64,000 nt of DNA. It comes from Chitinophagaceae bacterium. GTDB lineage: Bacteria; Bacteroidota; Bacteroidia; Chitinophagales; Chitinophagaceae. The stretch is from positions 1 to 64,000 of the forward strand of contig JADKKH010000002.1 in NCBI GenBank assembly GCA_016720585.1, in the 5' to 3' direction. This document shows, piece by piece, positions 53,717-61,507 of this stretch (position 1 is its first letter; every line of letters begins with the position of its first letter). A program made the translations under genes and the position numbers. The notes beneath the pieces are model-generated. The model made no database searches. It was not told the DNA's origin and worked only from the letters and a program-made list of their open reading frames with translations.

Positions 53717-54346
53717 ATGAACCGCAAACAATTTTTACATACCGACTTTCGGATGGAAGACGAAGATGAAAAGGAAGAACAACCCAAAAGTGACCTCGGT
53801 ATGTTCAGTAAAAAATTAGAAAAATATTTTTTCGAAAAAAGAGCTGTCTATCTCTGGGGCGTGGTGGATGATAAAAGTGCTAAAGACATTGTAAGCAAAT
53901 TGCTGTTACTCGATGCAGACAAACCGGGGGAAGAAATCAAATTTTATATCAACAGTCCCGGCGGCGTAGTTACCAGCGGGATGGTGATGTATGATACCAT
54001 GCAGATGATTAAAAGTCCGGTGAGTACCATTTGTATGGGTCTGGCTGCTTCCATGGGAAGTATCCTGTTAAGCGGGGGCGTAAAAGGCAGACGCTTAATT
54101 TTCCCTCATGGCGAAGTGATGATTCACCAGCCATCCCTGGGGGGTTATATTCAGGGTGTAAGTACCGATCTGGAAATACAAGCCACGCAAACCAAAAGGG
54201 TGAAAGAAATCGGGGCGACCATCCTGGCCAATAATTGTGGCAAAACCATCGAGCAAATCATGAAAGATTTTGACCGGGATTACTGGATGGATGCCAAACA
54301 AGCTGTGGAATATGGTATTGCTGACAAATTGATTGACAAACTCTAA
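53717..54346 (+). CDS. clpP: ATP-dependent Clp protease proteolytic subunit (second copy)
   Basis: 209 residues. Triad: Ser in GLAASMGSILLSGG, His in EVMIHQPSLGGY and Asp in MKDFDRDYWM. The N-terminal part (MNRKQFLHTDFRMEDEDEKEEQPKSDLG) is charged and not similar to the first copy. Downstream lies clpX. The two copies may build a mixed barrel, as seen in some other bacteria with two ClpPs; this is inference. Confidence 0.92.
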   Translation: MNRKQFLHTDFRMEDEDEKEEQPKSDLGMFSKKLEKYFFEKRAVYLWGVVDDKSAKDIVSKLLLLDADKPGEEIKFYINSPGGVVTSGMVMYDTMQMIKSPVSTICMGLAASMGSILLSGGVKGRRLIFPHGEVMIHQPSLGGYIQGVSTDLEIQATQTKRVKEIGATILANNCGKTIEQIMKDFDRDYWMDAKQAVEYGIADKLIDKL

Positions 54347-54462
54347 ACTCCTCTCAACGAGCCATTTAGGTTGAAAATATAAATAAAGCCGCCTGAATCG
54401 GGGGGGTTTTATAATTTTGTGAGTTCCAATTACGTTTTTACATCGTTATACTATAAGAATAT

Positions 54463-55707
54463 ATGGCAAAAAGTCCCTTACACTGTTCGTTTTGTGGCCG
54501 TAGCCGCGATGAGGTTAAGATCCTCATAGCCGGCCAGGAAGGGCATATTTGTGAAAATTGCGTGGAACATGCCCGGGAGATCATTGACCAGGAATTGACC
54601 GTCAAAGATGAAAAGGGCTTATCCGGTTTTAAACTTACCGTTAAAAAGCCGATGGAAATAAAAAAATTCCTGGATGAATATGCCATTGGTCAGGATGAGG
54701 CAAAAAAGGTGTTAGCTGTTGCCGTCTATAATCATTATAAACGTTTACAGCAAAAAACTCCGGATAATACAAATGGCAATGATGTTGAAATAGAAAAAAG
54801 TAACATCATTATGGTGGGTGAAACCGGAACGGGCAAAACATTACTGGCCAAAAGTATCGCCCGGATGCTGAATGTTCCTTTTGCTATTGTAGATGCGACC
54901 GTTTTTACAGAAGCTGGCTATGTGGGTGAAGATGTAGAAAGCATTTTAACCAGATTATTGCAGGTTTGTAATTACGATGTTGCTGCTGCAGAAAGGGGCA
55001 TTGTATATATTGACGAAATAGATAAGATCGCCCGTAAAGGTGACAACCCATCTATCACCCGTGATGTAAGCGGAGAAGGTGTTCAGCAGGGCATGTTGAA
55101 ATTACTGGAAGGAACGGATGTTCTGGTTCCACCACAGGGCGGAAGAAAACACCCGGAGCAAAAACTTATTAAAATAAATACCCAAAATATTCTCTTTATC
55201 TGTGGCGGTGCTTTTGATGGCATAAATAAAATTATTGCCCGCCGGGTACAGACGAATACGATTGGTTTTAATGTAGATAAAGAGTTGCAGGAAAATATGA
55301 AGAAAAACCTGTTGCGCTACATTAATGCAACCGACCTGAAGACTTTTGGGTTAATCCCCGAATTATTGGGACGCTTACCTGTGGTGACTCATCTTGACCC
55401 ATTGGATGCTGAAACGCTGAGAGCGATTCTTACCGAACCCAAAAATGCATTGGTAAAACAGTATAAAAAATTATTTGAGCTGGAAGGCATACAACTGACC
55501 ATTGAAGAAGATGTATTGAATTTTATGGTGGAAAAAGCCATGGAGTATAAACTGGGAGCCCGGGGTCTTAGAAGTATTTCGGAGGGTATCCTGACCGATG
55601 CGATGTATGAATTACCCTCTTCCAAAGAAACACAGTTTACGCTCGACCTGGAATATGCCAAACGTAAATTTGATAAGAGCAAACTTAGCCTGCTGAAAGT
55701 AGCCTAA
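54463..55707 (+). CDS. clpX: ATP-dependent Clp protease ATP-binding subunit ClpX
   Basis: 414-residue AAA+ unfoldase feeding ClpP. N-terminal zinc-binding domain with CSFCGRS and CENCVE cysteines (C4), Walker A (GETGTGKT), Walker B (IVYIDEIDKIARK), pore loop (AGYVGEDVES) and sensor region (GLIPELLGRLPVVTHL), then a C-terminal domain. The IGF loop for ClpP contact is expected near RVQTNTIGFN (residues ~265-275). Own terminator at 55744. Confidence 0.96.
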   Translation: MAKSPLHCSFCGRSRDEVKILIAGQEGHICENCVEHAREIIDQELTVKDEKGLSGFKLTVKKPMEIKKFLDEYAIGQDEAKKVLAVAVYNHYKRLQQKTPDNTNGNDVEIEKSNIIMVGETGTGKTLLAKSIARMLNVPFAIVDATVFTEAGYVGEDVESILTRLLQVCNYDVAAAERGIVYIDEIDKIARKGDNPSITRDVSGEGVQQGMLKLLEGTDVLVPPQGGRKHPEQKLIKINTQNILFICGGAFDGINKIIARRVQTNTIGFNVDKELQENMKKNLLRYINATDLKTFGLIPELLGRLPVVTHLDPLDAETLRAILTEPKNALVKQYKKLFELEGIQLTIEEDVLNFMVEKAMEYKLGARGLRSISEGILTDAMYELPSSKETQFTLDLEYAKRKFDKSKLSLLKVA

Positions 55708-55743
55708 GCTCCGATCCACCAAGCTGGGAAGAAAAAAATTATT

Positions 55744-55770
55744 ATGCCTGAGAATCTCCGGCATTTTTTA
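55744..55770 (+). terminator. Terminator of clpX
   Basis: Hairpin TGCCTGAG-AAT-CTCCGGCA followed by six T. Confidence 0.85.
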
Positions 55771-55816
55771 TTTTTATCACTCCAATTATTTAATTAATAA
55801 ACTTCAAACTTTCTTT

Positions 55817-55963
55817 ATGCAGGAATTAATGAATAGACTGAAAACAGAAGCTGGTCTAACCGATGAGCAGGCTAAACTGGCCATAGCCACTATCAAAGCT
55901 TATGTAGTAGAAAAATTCCCGATGCTGGAAAGCGCCGTGAATAACGTTTTTAGCGGGGAATAA
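55817..55963 (+). CDS. Small helical protein (48 residues)
   Basis: ATG 55817, stop TAA 55961-55963. The product is one or two helices (QELMNRLKTEAGLTDEQAKLA, ATIKAYVVEKFPMLESAV) ending VFSGE. The helix pattern 'GLTDEQAKLAI.TI..YV.EKFP' resembles small Bacteroidota helical proteins (DUF2780-like), though I cannot assign it. The terminator of clpX lies just upstream, so it has its own promoter. Composition and proper start/stop support a gene. Confidence 0.55.
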   Translation: MQELMNRLKTEAGLTDEQAKLAIATIKAYVVEKFPMLESAVNNVFSGE

Positions 55964-56010
55964 TTTCCCCTGATGACCCTTTTCGTTTCGGCAAATCAAT
56001 AATGAAAAGG

Positions 56011-56137
56011 CTATTTTATTACCCGGCATTTTTTCCCGCGCGGATGATTGGCTGCTTCATAGGGGTGACATGGCACGGTTACAGGATTCCAGGATAAAAA
56101 GAATAAATAAAACCCAAAGTAGATTTCTTGTTTTCAT
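56011..56137 (-). pseudogene. Small lipoprotein, frameshift in a G/C run
   Basis: From ATG 56137 the minus strand reads a lipoprotein signal MKTRNLLWVLFILFILESC (lipobox LESC) then NRAMSP; the frame stops at once (TGA) after the CCCC run (plus-strand GGGG 56062-56065). Dropping one C continues YEAANHPRGKKCRVIK and ends with TAG at 56011. The restored product is 41 residues. A -7 element (TATGTTTG, 56190-56183 minus strand) precedes it. KKCR-ending small lipoproteins are known to me in this phylum, which supports the restored frame, but not firmly. Confidence 0.5.
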
Positions 56138-56182
56138 AGGTACCAGATTAAGACCTGAAAGTAGTTCCTGAAACTGTAATAA

Positions 56183-56190
56183 CAAACATA
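56183..56190 (-). promoter_or_regulatory. -7 promoter element of the small lipoprotein
   Basis: Minus strand TATGTTTG matches TAnnTTTG, about 46 nt upstream of the ATG at 56137. Confidence 0.45.
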
Positions 56191-56254
56191 GAAATACCTG
56201 TTAAATAATCTTTTTTAATGAGTGTCTTTCACTTGCTTTGGAAAGAGATTTTAC

Positions 56255-56284
56255 TAAAAAAATCCCGGCCAGTGAGCCGGGATG
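56255..56284 (-). terminator. Terminator of nrdJ
   Basis: Minus-strand stem ATCCCGGC / GCCGGGAT with loop TCACTG, followed by seven T, about 90 nt after the nrdJ stop. Confidence 0.8.
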
Positions 56285-56372
56285 GAATTAATGGGTACAT
56301 TCTTGATTTGGTTTTTCACTCCAAACATGTTTATAGCCCTTCTCCACTAAGGGGGTTGGGCAGGGGTTGCGT

Positions 56373-59300
56373 TTAACCACAACCTCCCTGGTTTCCGCAA
56401 TTAAGGCATTTGTAGCATGCTCCGCTGCGCATCATGATATTTCCGCACACATTACAGGCCGGCGCATCACTCTGCATATTTTGCAAGGCTGCATTAACTG
56501 CTTCGGTGCCGCCGGTATTCTTTGCCGGCTGAGCAGTACGCTGGTTTTTTACCGGTTGTGTTGAATTAATTCCGGGAGTAACTCTTACACTGGATAATTC
56601 CGGCTCAACATATTCCAGCGGGTTAGAAGGTATTTCATCCCACTCATCCGCACCGGTATTCATTACTTCGGGTTTATCTAATACATGTACCAGGTCGGTA
56701 CGTCCCAGATATTCGTAACCCAGTATCCGGAAAATTAAGTCAACGATAGAGGTGGTTGATTTAATATTCGGATGTTCTACAAAACCGGATGGTTCAAACC
56801 GGGTAAAAGCAAATTTGTCAACAAATTCTTCCAAGGGCACACCATATTGCATACCAATGGAAATAGAAATAGCGAAACAGTTCATCATGCTGCGCATGGT
56901 GGCACCTTCTTTCGCCATATCAATAAAAATTTCTCCCAGTGTTCCGTCACCGTATTCACCGGTGCGGAGGAAGATGGCCTGTCCGTTGATCTTTGCTTTT
57001 TGTGTAAACCCACGCCGCTTAGCTGGCAATGCCCTACGTTCAACAATGCTCGCCAGTTTTCTTTTCAGTTTGGTATCCGGGGAAGCCTGTACCCTTTTCT
57101 GAACTTCTTCCAGCAATTCTTCTACAGTAAGTTTTCCCAGGTCGACAATGTTGGATTCCGGTTGCTGGTTGTTTGTTACTGGTTCTTCTTCTGCAACAGT
57201 TGTTTCTGTTTTTTTCTTTTTGTCTGATTTGTTGCTGAGCGGCTGAGATAATTTAGAACCATCCCTGTACAAGGCATTTGCTTTCAGGCCTAACTGCCAG
57301 CTCAGCAAATAAGAATCTGCAATTTCTTCCACTTTTGCTTCATGAGGCAGGTTAATGGTTTTGGAGATAGCACCACTGATAAAGGGTTGCGTAGCTCCCA
57401 TCATGCGGATATGGCCATGGGCATGGATATACCGTTGGCCTTTTGCTCCACATCGGTTGGCACAGTCAAAAACGGGCAAATGTTCTTCTTTCAGTAATGG
57501 AGCACCTTCGAGCATCATCGTTCCGCATACATAATCGTTAGCGGCTTCTATTTGCTCATCGCTGTAGCCCAAAGCTTCCAGCAGGCTCCATTCAAGATCA
57601 TTATATTGTTCCGGTGTGAAGCCCATACGTTGCAGGCATTCTTCACCAAGTGTATATTTATTAAAAACGAATCCGATTTCAAAAGCAGTGAGTGCGGCGG
57701 CATCAAGACGTTTGATCTCATCCGCAATAAAACCTTTTTCACTTAACGACTGGTGATTTATAAAAGGAGCACCGGCAAATGAGGCAGAACCGGTTGCATA
57801 TTTAATTATCGCTTCTGATTCTTTTTCTGAATAACCTAAATTCTTTAAGGCTGCCGGAACAGATTGGTTAATGATCTTGAAATAACCACCGCCGGATAAT
57901 TTTTTGAATTTGACCAAAGCAAAATCTGGTTCCACCCCGGTAGTATCACAATCCATTACCAGGCCGATGGTGCCTGTGGGTGCAATGACAGTTGCCTGTG
58001 CATTGCGATAGCCATATTTTTCGCCCAATTCCACTGCATCATCCCAGGCCTTGCAGGCAGCTTTTAATAAATAATCGGGGCAATACTGGGCTTTTATGCC
58101 CTGGGGTTTTAAACTCAGGTTTTCATATTCATCCGCATCATAGGCTGCCAGACGGTGATTACGCATCACCCGCATCATATGGGCTTTGTTCTCCTCAAAC
58201 CTGGGAAATGCCCCAAGAGCCTGTGCCATTTCAGCCGAAGTTTTATAAGATATACCCGTCATGATAGCCGTGATGGCACCGGCAATGCCTCTGGCTTCTT
58301 CGCTATCATAGGGAATGCCACTAACCATCAGCATAGTACCCAGGTTGGCATATCCTAATCCAAGGGTCCTGTATTCATAACTCAGTTGAGCCACTTCTTT
58401 AGAAGGGAATTGAGCCATCAACACAGATATTTCCAAAACCACGGTCCACAAGCGGCAATTATATTCATAGCCTTCTACATCGAAATGATTGGTTTCTGTA
58501 TCAAAAAATTTCATCAGGTTGGCAGATGCAAGATTACAGGCGGTATTATCCAGGAACATGTACTCACTGCATGGATTGGATGCCCTTATTTCTCCCCCTT
58601 CCGGACAGGTATGCCATTCGTTGATGGTAGTGTTATATTGGGTACCCGGATCGGCACAACGCCAGGCAGCATAAGATATCTGGTTCCATAATTCACGGGC
58701 AGGAATTTTTTTCATTACTCTGCCATCCATTCTTCCTTTTAGTTCCCACTCGCCATCTTCTTCCAGAGTTTTGAAAAATGAATTGGGAATACGAATGGAG
58801 TTATTGGAGTTTTGACCACTTACGGTCCTGTATGCTTCATCTTCATAGCCGGAAGAATAACCGGCCGCAATCAAGGCACCCACTTTTTTCTCTTCTTCCA
58901 CTTTCCAGTTGATGAAATCCACAATTTCAGGATGGTCCAGATCCAAACAAACCATTTTAGCAGCGCGCCGTGTTGTTCCTCCGGATTTAATAGCACCCGC
59001 TGCCCGGTCACCTATTTTCAAAAAACTCATTAAACCTGAAGAGGTACCACCCCCGCTTAATTTTTCTCCGGCACCACGAAGGTTGGAATAATTGGTACCA
59101 ACCCCGGAACCATATTTAAAAATCCGGGCTTCCCGAACCCACAGGTCCATGATACCACCTTCATTTACCAGGTCATCATTAACACTTAAAATAAAACAGG
59201 CATGTGGTTGGGGACGCTCATACGCATTCTGTGATTTTTTTAACTGGCCGTCAAGCTGGTCCACATAATAATGGCCCTGTGGTTTGCCGGCGATGCCATA

Positions 59301-59744
59301 GCTTTCGAACAAACCGGTATTGAACCATTGTGGTGAATTGGGCACACACATCTGATTCAAAACAGAGTAAACTAATTCTTCATAAAATATTTGTGCATCG
59401 TTTTCTGCTGCGAAATATCCATAACGCTCACCCCATACTTTCCAGCAATTGGCCAGGCGATGAGCGACTTGTTTAGCAGAAGTTTCTCTGCCGAGGCTTC
59501 CATCTGCTTGCGGAACACCGGCTTTCCGGAAATATTTTTGTGCAAGAATATCGGTTGCGATCTGGCTCCATTGTTTGGGTACTTCTACATTGTTCATTTC
59601 GAACACAACTTCTCCGCTGGGGTTACGAATGACCGAGGTGCGGAAATCGTACTCAAACATATCAAACACATTCACATCGTCCCGGGTAAAGCGACGGGAA
59701 AATTGCAAACCGCTCTTAGCGGATGCCCTGGTTTTGGTAGCCAT
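56373..59744 (-). CDS. nrdJ: Adenosylcobalamin-dependent ribonucleotide reductase (class II)
   Basis: Reduces ribonucleotides to deoxyribonucleotides using a thiyl radical made by adenosylcobalamin. 1123 residues. Active-site segments: PHACFILSVNDDLV (redox Cys), GSGVGTNYSNLRGAGE, ASNPCSEYMFLDNTACNLAS (thiyl-region Cys and the acid), PTGTIGLVMDCDTTG. A TSCPD domain (RRALPAKRRGFTQKAKI ... TRFEPSGF) and a C-terminal cysteine motif (CNVCG ... CYKCLNCGNQGGCG) follow; the latter matches a zinc ribbon / redox tail. No class I nrdA/B genes are in the window. The cofactor depends on PduO (26.4 kb). An inverted DnaA-box-like pair is upstream (59832-59848). Confidence 0.94.
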   Translation of the reverse strand: MATKTRASAKSGLQFSRRFTRDDVNVFDMFEYDFRTSVIRNPSGEVVFEMNNVEVPKQWSQIATDILAQKYFRKAGVPQADGSLGRETSAKQVAHRLANCWKVWGERYGYFAAENDAQIFYEELVYSVLNQMCVPNSPQWFNTGLFESYGIAGKPQGHYYVDQLDGQLKKSQNAYERPQPHACFILSVNDDLVNEGGIMDLWVREARIFKYGSGVGTNYSNLRGAGEKLSGGGTSSGLMSFLKIGDRAAGAIKSGGTTRRAAKMVCLDLDHPEIVDFINWKVEEEKKVGALIAAGYSSGYEDEAYRTVSGQNSNNSIRIPNSFFKTLEEDGEWELKGRMDGRVMKKIPARELWNQISYAAWRCADPGTQYNTTINEWHTCPEGGEIRASNPCSEYMFLDNTACNLASANLMKFFDTETNHFDVEGYEYNCRLWTVVLEISVLMAQFPSKEVAQLSYEYRTLGLGYANLGTMLMVSGIPYDSEEARGIAGAITAIMTGISYKTSAEMAQALGAFPRFEENKAHMMRVMRNHRLAAYDADEYENLSLKPQGIKAQYCPDYLLKAACKAWDDAVELGEKYGYRNAQATVIAPTGTIGLVMDCDTTGVEPDFALVKFKKLSGGGYFKIINQSVPAALKNLGYSEKESEAIIKYATGSASFAGAPFINHQSLSEKGFIADEIKRLDAAALTAFEIGFVFNKYTLGEECLQRMGFTPEQYNDLEWSLLEALGYSDEQIEAANDYVCGTMMLEGAPLLKEEHLPVFDCANRCGAKGQRYIHAHGHIRMMGATQPFISGAISKTINLPHEAKVEEIADSYLLSWQLGLKANALYRDGSKLSQPLSNKSDKKKKTETTVAEEEPVTNNQQPESNIVDLGKLTVEELLEEVQKRVQASPDTKLKRKLASIVERRALPAKRRGFTQKAKINGQAIFLRTGEYGDGTLGEIFIDMAKEGATMRSMMNCFAISISIGMQYGVPLEEFVDKFAFTRFEPSGFVEHPNIKSTTSIVDLIFRILGYEYLGRTDLVHVLDKPEVMNTGADEWDEIPSNPLEYVEPELSSVRVTPGINSTQPVKNQRTAQPAKNTGGTEAVNAALQNMQSDAPACNVCGNIMMRSGACYKCLNCGNQGGCG

Positions 59745-59831
59745 AACAAAAAAGAATTTCTCGGGTTAAGTAACTGTTAACGTCTACGACGAAACTATTT
59801 TTAAGTATCTGAAATTCATAGTCAGAGATAT

Positions 59832-59848
59832 TCACATTATGTGGATAA
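59832..59848. promoter_or_regulatory. Inverted DnaA-box-like pair upstream of nrdJ
   Basis: Minus strand TTATCCACA (plus TGTGGATAA, 59840-59848) is a perfect DnaA box, and TATTCACAT (59829-59837) next to it is a one-mismatch box (ATATTCACA) in the opposite direction, giving a CACATtATGTG palindrome. It lies 88-104 nt ahead of the nrdJ ATG. Confidence 0.5.
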
Positions 59849-59856
59849 GCGTGGTA

Positions 59857-59893
59857 TAAAAAGCCCCAATGCAAGCCTGTGCTGGGTCGGGGC
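59857..59893 (-). terminator. Terminator or attenuator upstream of nrdJ
   Basis: Minus-strand stem GCCCC / GGGGC (with inner GCA/TGC) followed by TTTTTATA. It ends transcription from the lipoprotein gene at 60214, or could act as an attenuator in front of nrdJ. Confidence 0.5.
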
Positions 59894-60213
59894 ATTTCTT
59901 CACAGTGGGTATCTATTTTTAGGGTAAAAAATTTTTGGAAATTCCGTCCGGGTACACTAAAAAAATTATGCGATTCATTCCGCCACTTCAAAGGCAAAAC
60001 AGGCAAGGGTTTCTACGATTTCATCGCTGAAGAGTATTGATTTTACAGGTATTTTCCGGATGCCATTGCCGCAAAGGCTTTATGGAACGGCATTACAGTT
60101 GAATGGTTCCGTTAAAAAAATAGCCTGGAAAAAAAGGGATGTTATTTTCGTTTGTACCCCACGTAAGCAAATTATTTTTTGAACCGCGAAAGAAACACCG
60201 GTTATACTTTTTA

Positions 60214-60636
60214 TCAATCCGTTCTTCCGCAACCGGAATATTTTGTTTTATTAATCAACAGGGTTACTTCATAGGAATGTGTTTTATCGCTCATGCCATC
60301 ACTGCAATCTTTTTTAATAATAGTCAACTCCAGCGTATCAGTTGCTGAGAATGATTTATATGTTTTTGTATTAACATTTATGACAACGGGTGTAACATAG
60401 GGCACTTCTTTATCCACCTCATCCGCAGGATGAAATACAATTTTGCTATTATTTATTACATACACCGACCAGAAGGGTTCTGTACCAAAGCCTGTGAAAA
60501 TGGTATCGGCAGGTACCGGTGTTTCCGGAATTTGGATTATTTGTTTAACCGAATCTGTATTATTTTCTTTCTTCCCCGCCTTGTTATTACAGGAAATTAA
60601 AAGCAGGATAAAGAGGATGGCTGAACTTATTCGCAT
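60214..60636 (-). CDS. Lipoprotein with COG3650-like domain
   Basis: 140 residues with lipobox LISC (Cys 16). FTGFGTEPFWSVYVINN and the C-terminal CSDGMSDKTHSYEVTLLINKTKYSGC match the COG3650 (predicted membrane protein) pattern. Probably anchored to the periplasmic membrane face; function unknown. Divergent from the GGGP-synthase-family gene. Confidence 0.7.
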   Translation of the reverse strand: MRISSAILFILLLISCNNKAGKKENNTDSVKQIIQIPETPVPADTIFTGFGTEPFWSVYVINNSKIVFHPADEVDKEVPYVTPVVINVNTKTYKSFSATDTLELTIIKKDCSDGMSDKTHSYEVTLLINKTKYSGCGRTD

Positions 60637-60749
60637 AATTTGTATTTGCTAAGAAAGTTACAACCGTTTTTTGCCAAAAATGATATTTGATTTTCAAGTG
60701 GGCAATGCCGAAAGTTTTTCGCATTTTTGCAGTAATCAACCGGTACCGG

Positions 60750-61505
60750 ATGAAGTCACTTATTTATAATACATTGGCCGATAAGAAGAAGCAGGGAAAG
60801 AAATCTTTTGCGGTGCTGGTGGACCCTGACAAGGTCAACACTTCTGTGCTGGATGAATTGATAGAACTTTCTGTATCAGCCAAAGTAGATTACCTGCTGG
60901 TAGGTGGCAGCCTGGTTATTTCAAATCACCTGGATGCATGCGTACAGCATATCAAACAACACTGTGATATTCCAGTCATTTTATTTCCCGGAAGTCCATC
61001 TCAAATAAGCCGGTATGCAGATGCCTTATTATATCTTTCTTTAATATCAGGTCGTAACCCCGAGTTACTGATTGGCCAGCATGTGGTATCAGCTCCGTTT
61101 GTACGACAAAGTGAATTGGAAATAATGCCTACAGGTTATATCGTTATTGACGGGGGTGCTCCTACAACCGTTTCTTATATCAGTAATGCTTTACCGGTTC
61201 CGGCTGATAAAAATGAAATTGCCATGTGTACCGCGATGGCCGGTGAAATGCTGGGGATGAAATTAATATACATGGATGCAGGCAGTGGCGCCAAACGCCC
61301 TATCACGGAAAGTATGATAAAAGCTGTTGCCGATTCCATCGAAGTTCCGCTTATCATCGGTGGCGGCATTCTTCAACCCGAAAAAGCCTATTTAAATTGC
61401 AAAGCAGGTGCTGATGTAATTGTAGTGGGGAATGCTATTGAAAAAAACGCCTCCCTGATCAAAGAGATGAGTGATGCCATTCATTCCGTTCCGGTAAAAG
61501 TTTAA
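60750..61505 (+). CDS. Geranylgeranylglyceryl phosphate synthase family enzyme (PcrB/GGGPS)
   Basis: TIM-barrel prenyltransferase that joins a prenyl diphosphate to sn-glycerol-1-phosphate by an ether bond. 251 residues from ATG 60750; an upstream ATG at 60687 adds a non-family stretch. Family motifs: KSFAVLVDPDKVN, DYLLVGGSLV, PVILFPGSPSQIS, DALLYLSLISGRNPELLIGQHV, IYMDAGSGAKRPI and PLIIGGGILQPEKA. Enzymes of this type in Bacteroidota make archaeal-like ether-linked glycerol phosphates; product chain length here is unknown. Confidence 0.9.
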   Translation: MKSLIYNTLADKKKQGKKSFAVLVDPDKVNTSVLDELIELSVSAKVDYLLVGGSLVISNHLDACVQHIKQHCDIPVILFPGSPSQISRYADALLYLSLISGRNPELLIGQHVVSAPFVRQSELEIMPTGYIVIDGGAPTTVSYISNALPVPADKNEIAMCTAMAGEMLGMKLIYMDAGSGAKRPITESMIKAVADSIEVPLIIGGGILQPEKAYLNCKAGADVIVVGNAIEKNASLIKEMSDAIHSVPVKV

Positions 61506-61507
61506 TA

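Larger units (their letters stand above)
59745..60213. other. Gene-free stretch upstream of nrdJ
   Basis: Contains a -7-like element (TAGTTTCG minus strand, 59790-59797), an inverted DnaA-box-like pair (59832-59848), a terminator hairpin (59857-59893), and a possible gene remnant at about 59960-60110 with frames such as HFKGKTGKGFYDFIAEEY and YFPDAIAAKALWNGITVEWF on the plus strand, separated by a stop. The remnant is not assigned to a family. Confidence 0.4.

Noticed and set aside
59840..59848. Replication origin from the DnaA box
   Set aside because: Only one perfect box and one near box; no cluster, no A/T-rich unwinding element and no dnaA or dnaN gene.
59745..60000. Cobalamin riboswitch in front of nrdJ
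   Set aside because: I could not find the B12-box or the multi-stem layout of cobalamin riboswitches; only one hairpin with a T run is visible.
59716..60006. 96-residue minus-strand frame upstream of nrdJ
   Set aside because: It covers the promoter, hairpin and DnaA-box region and has no domain pattern; its end overlaps nrdJ in another frame.
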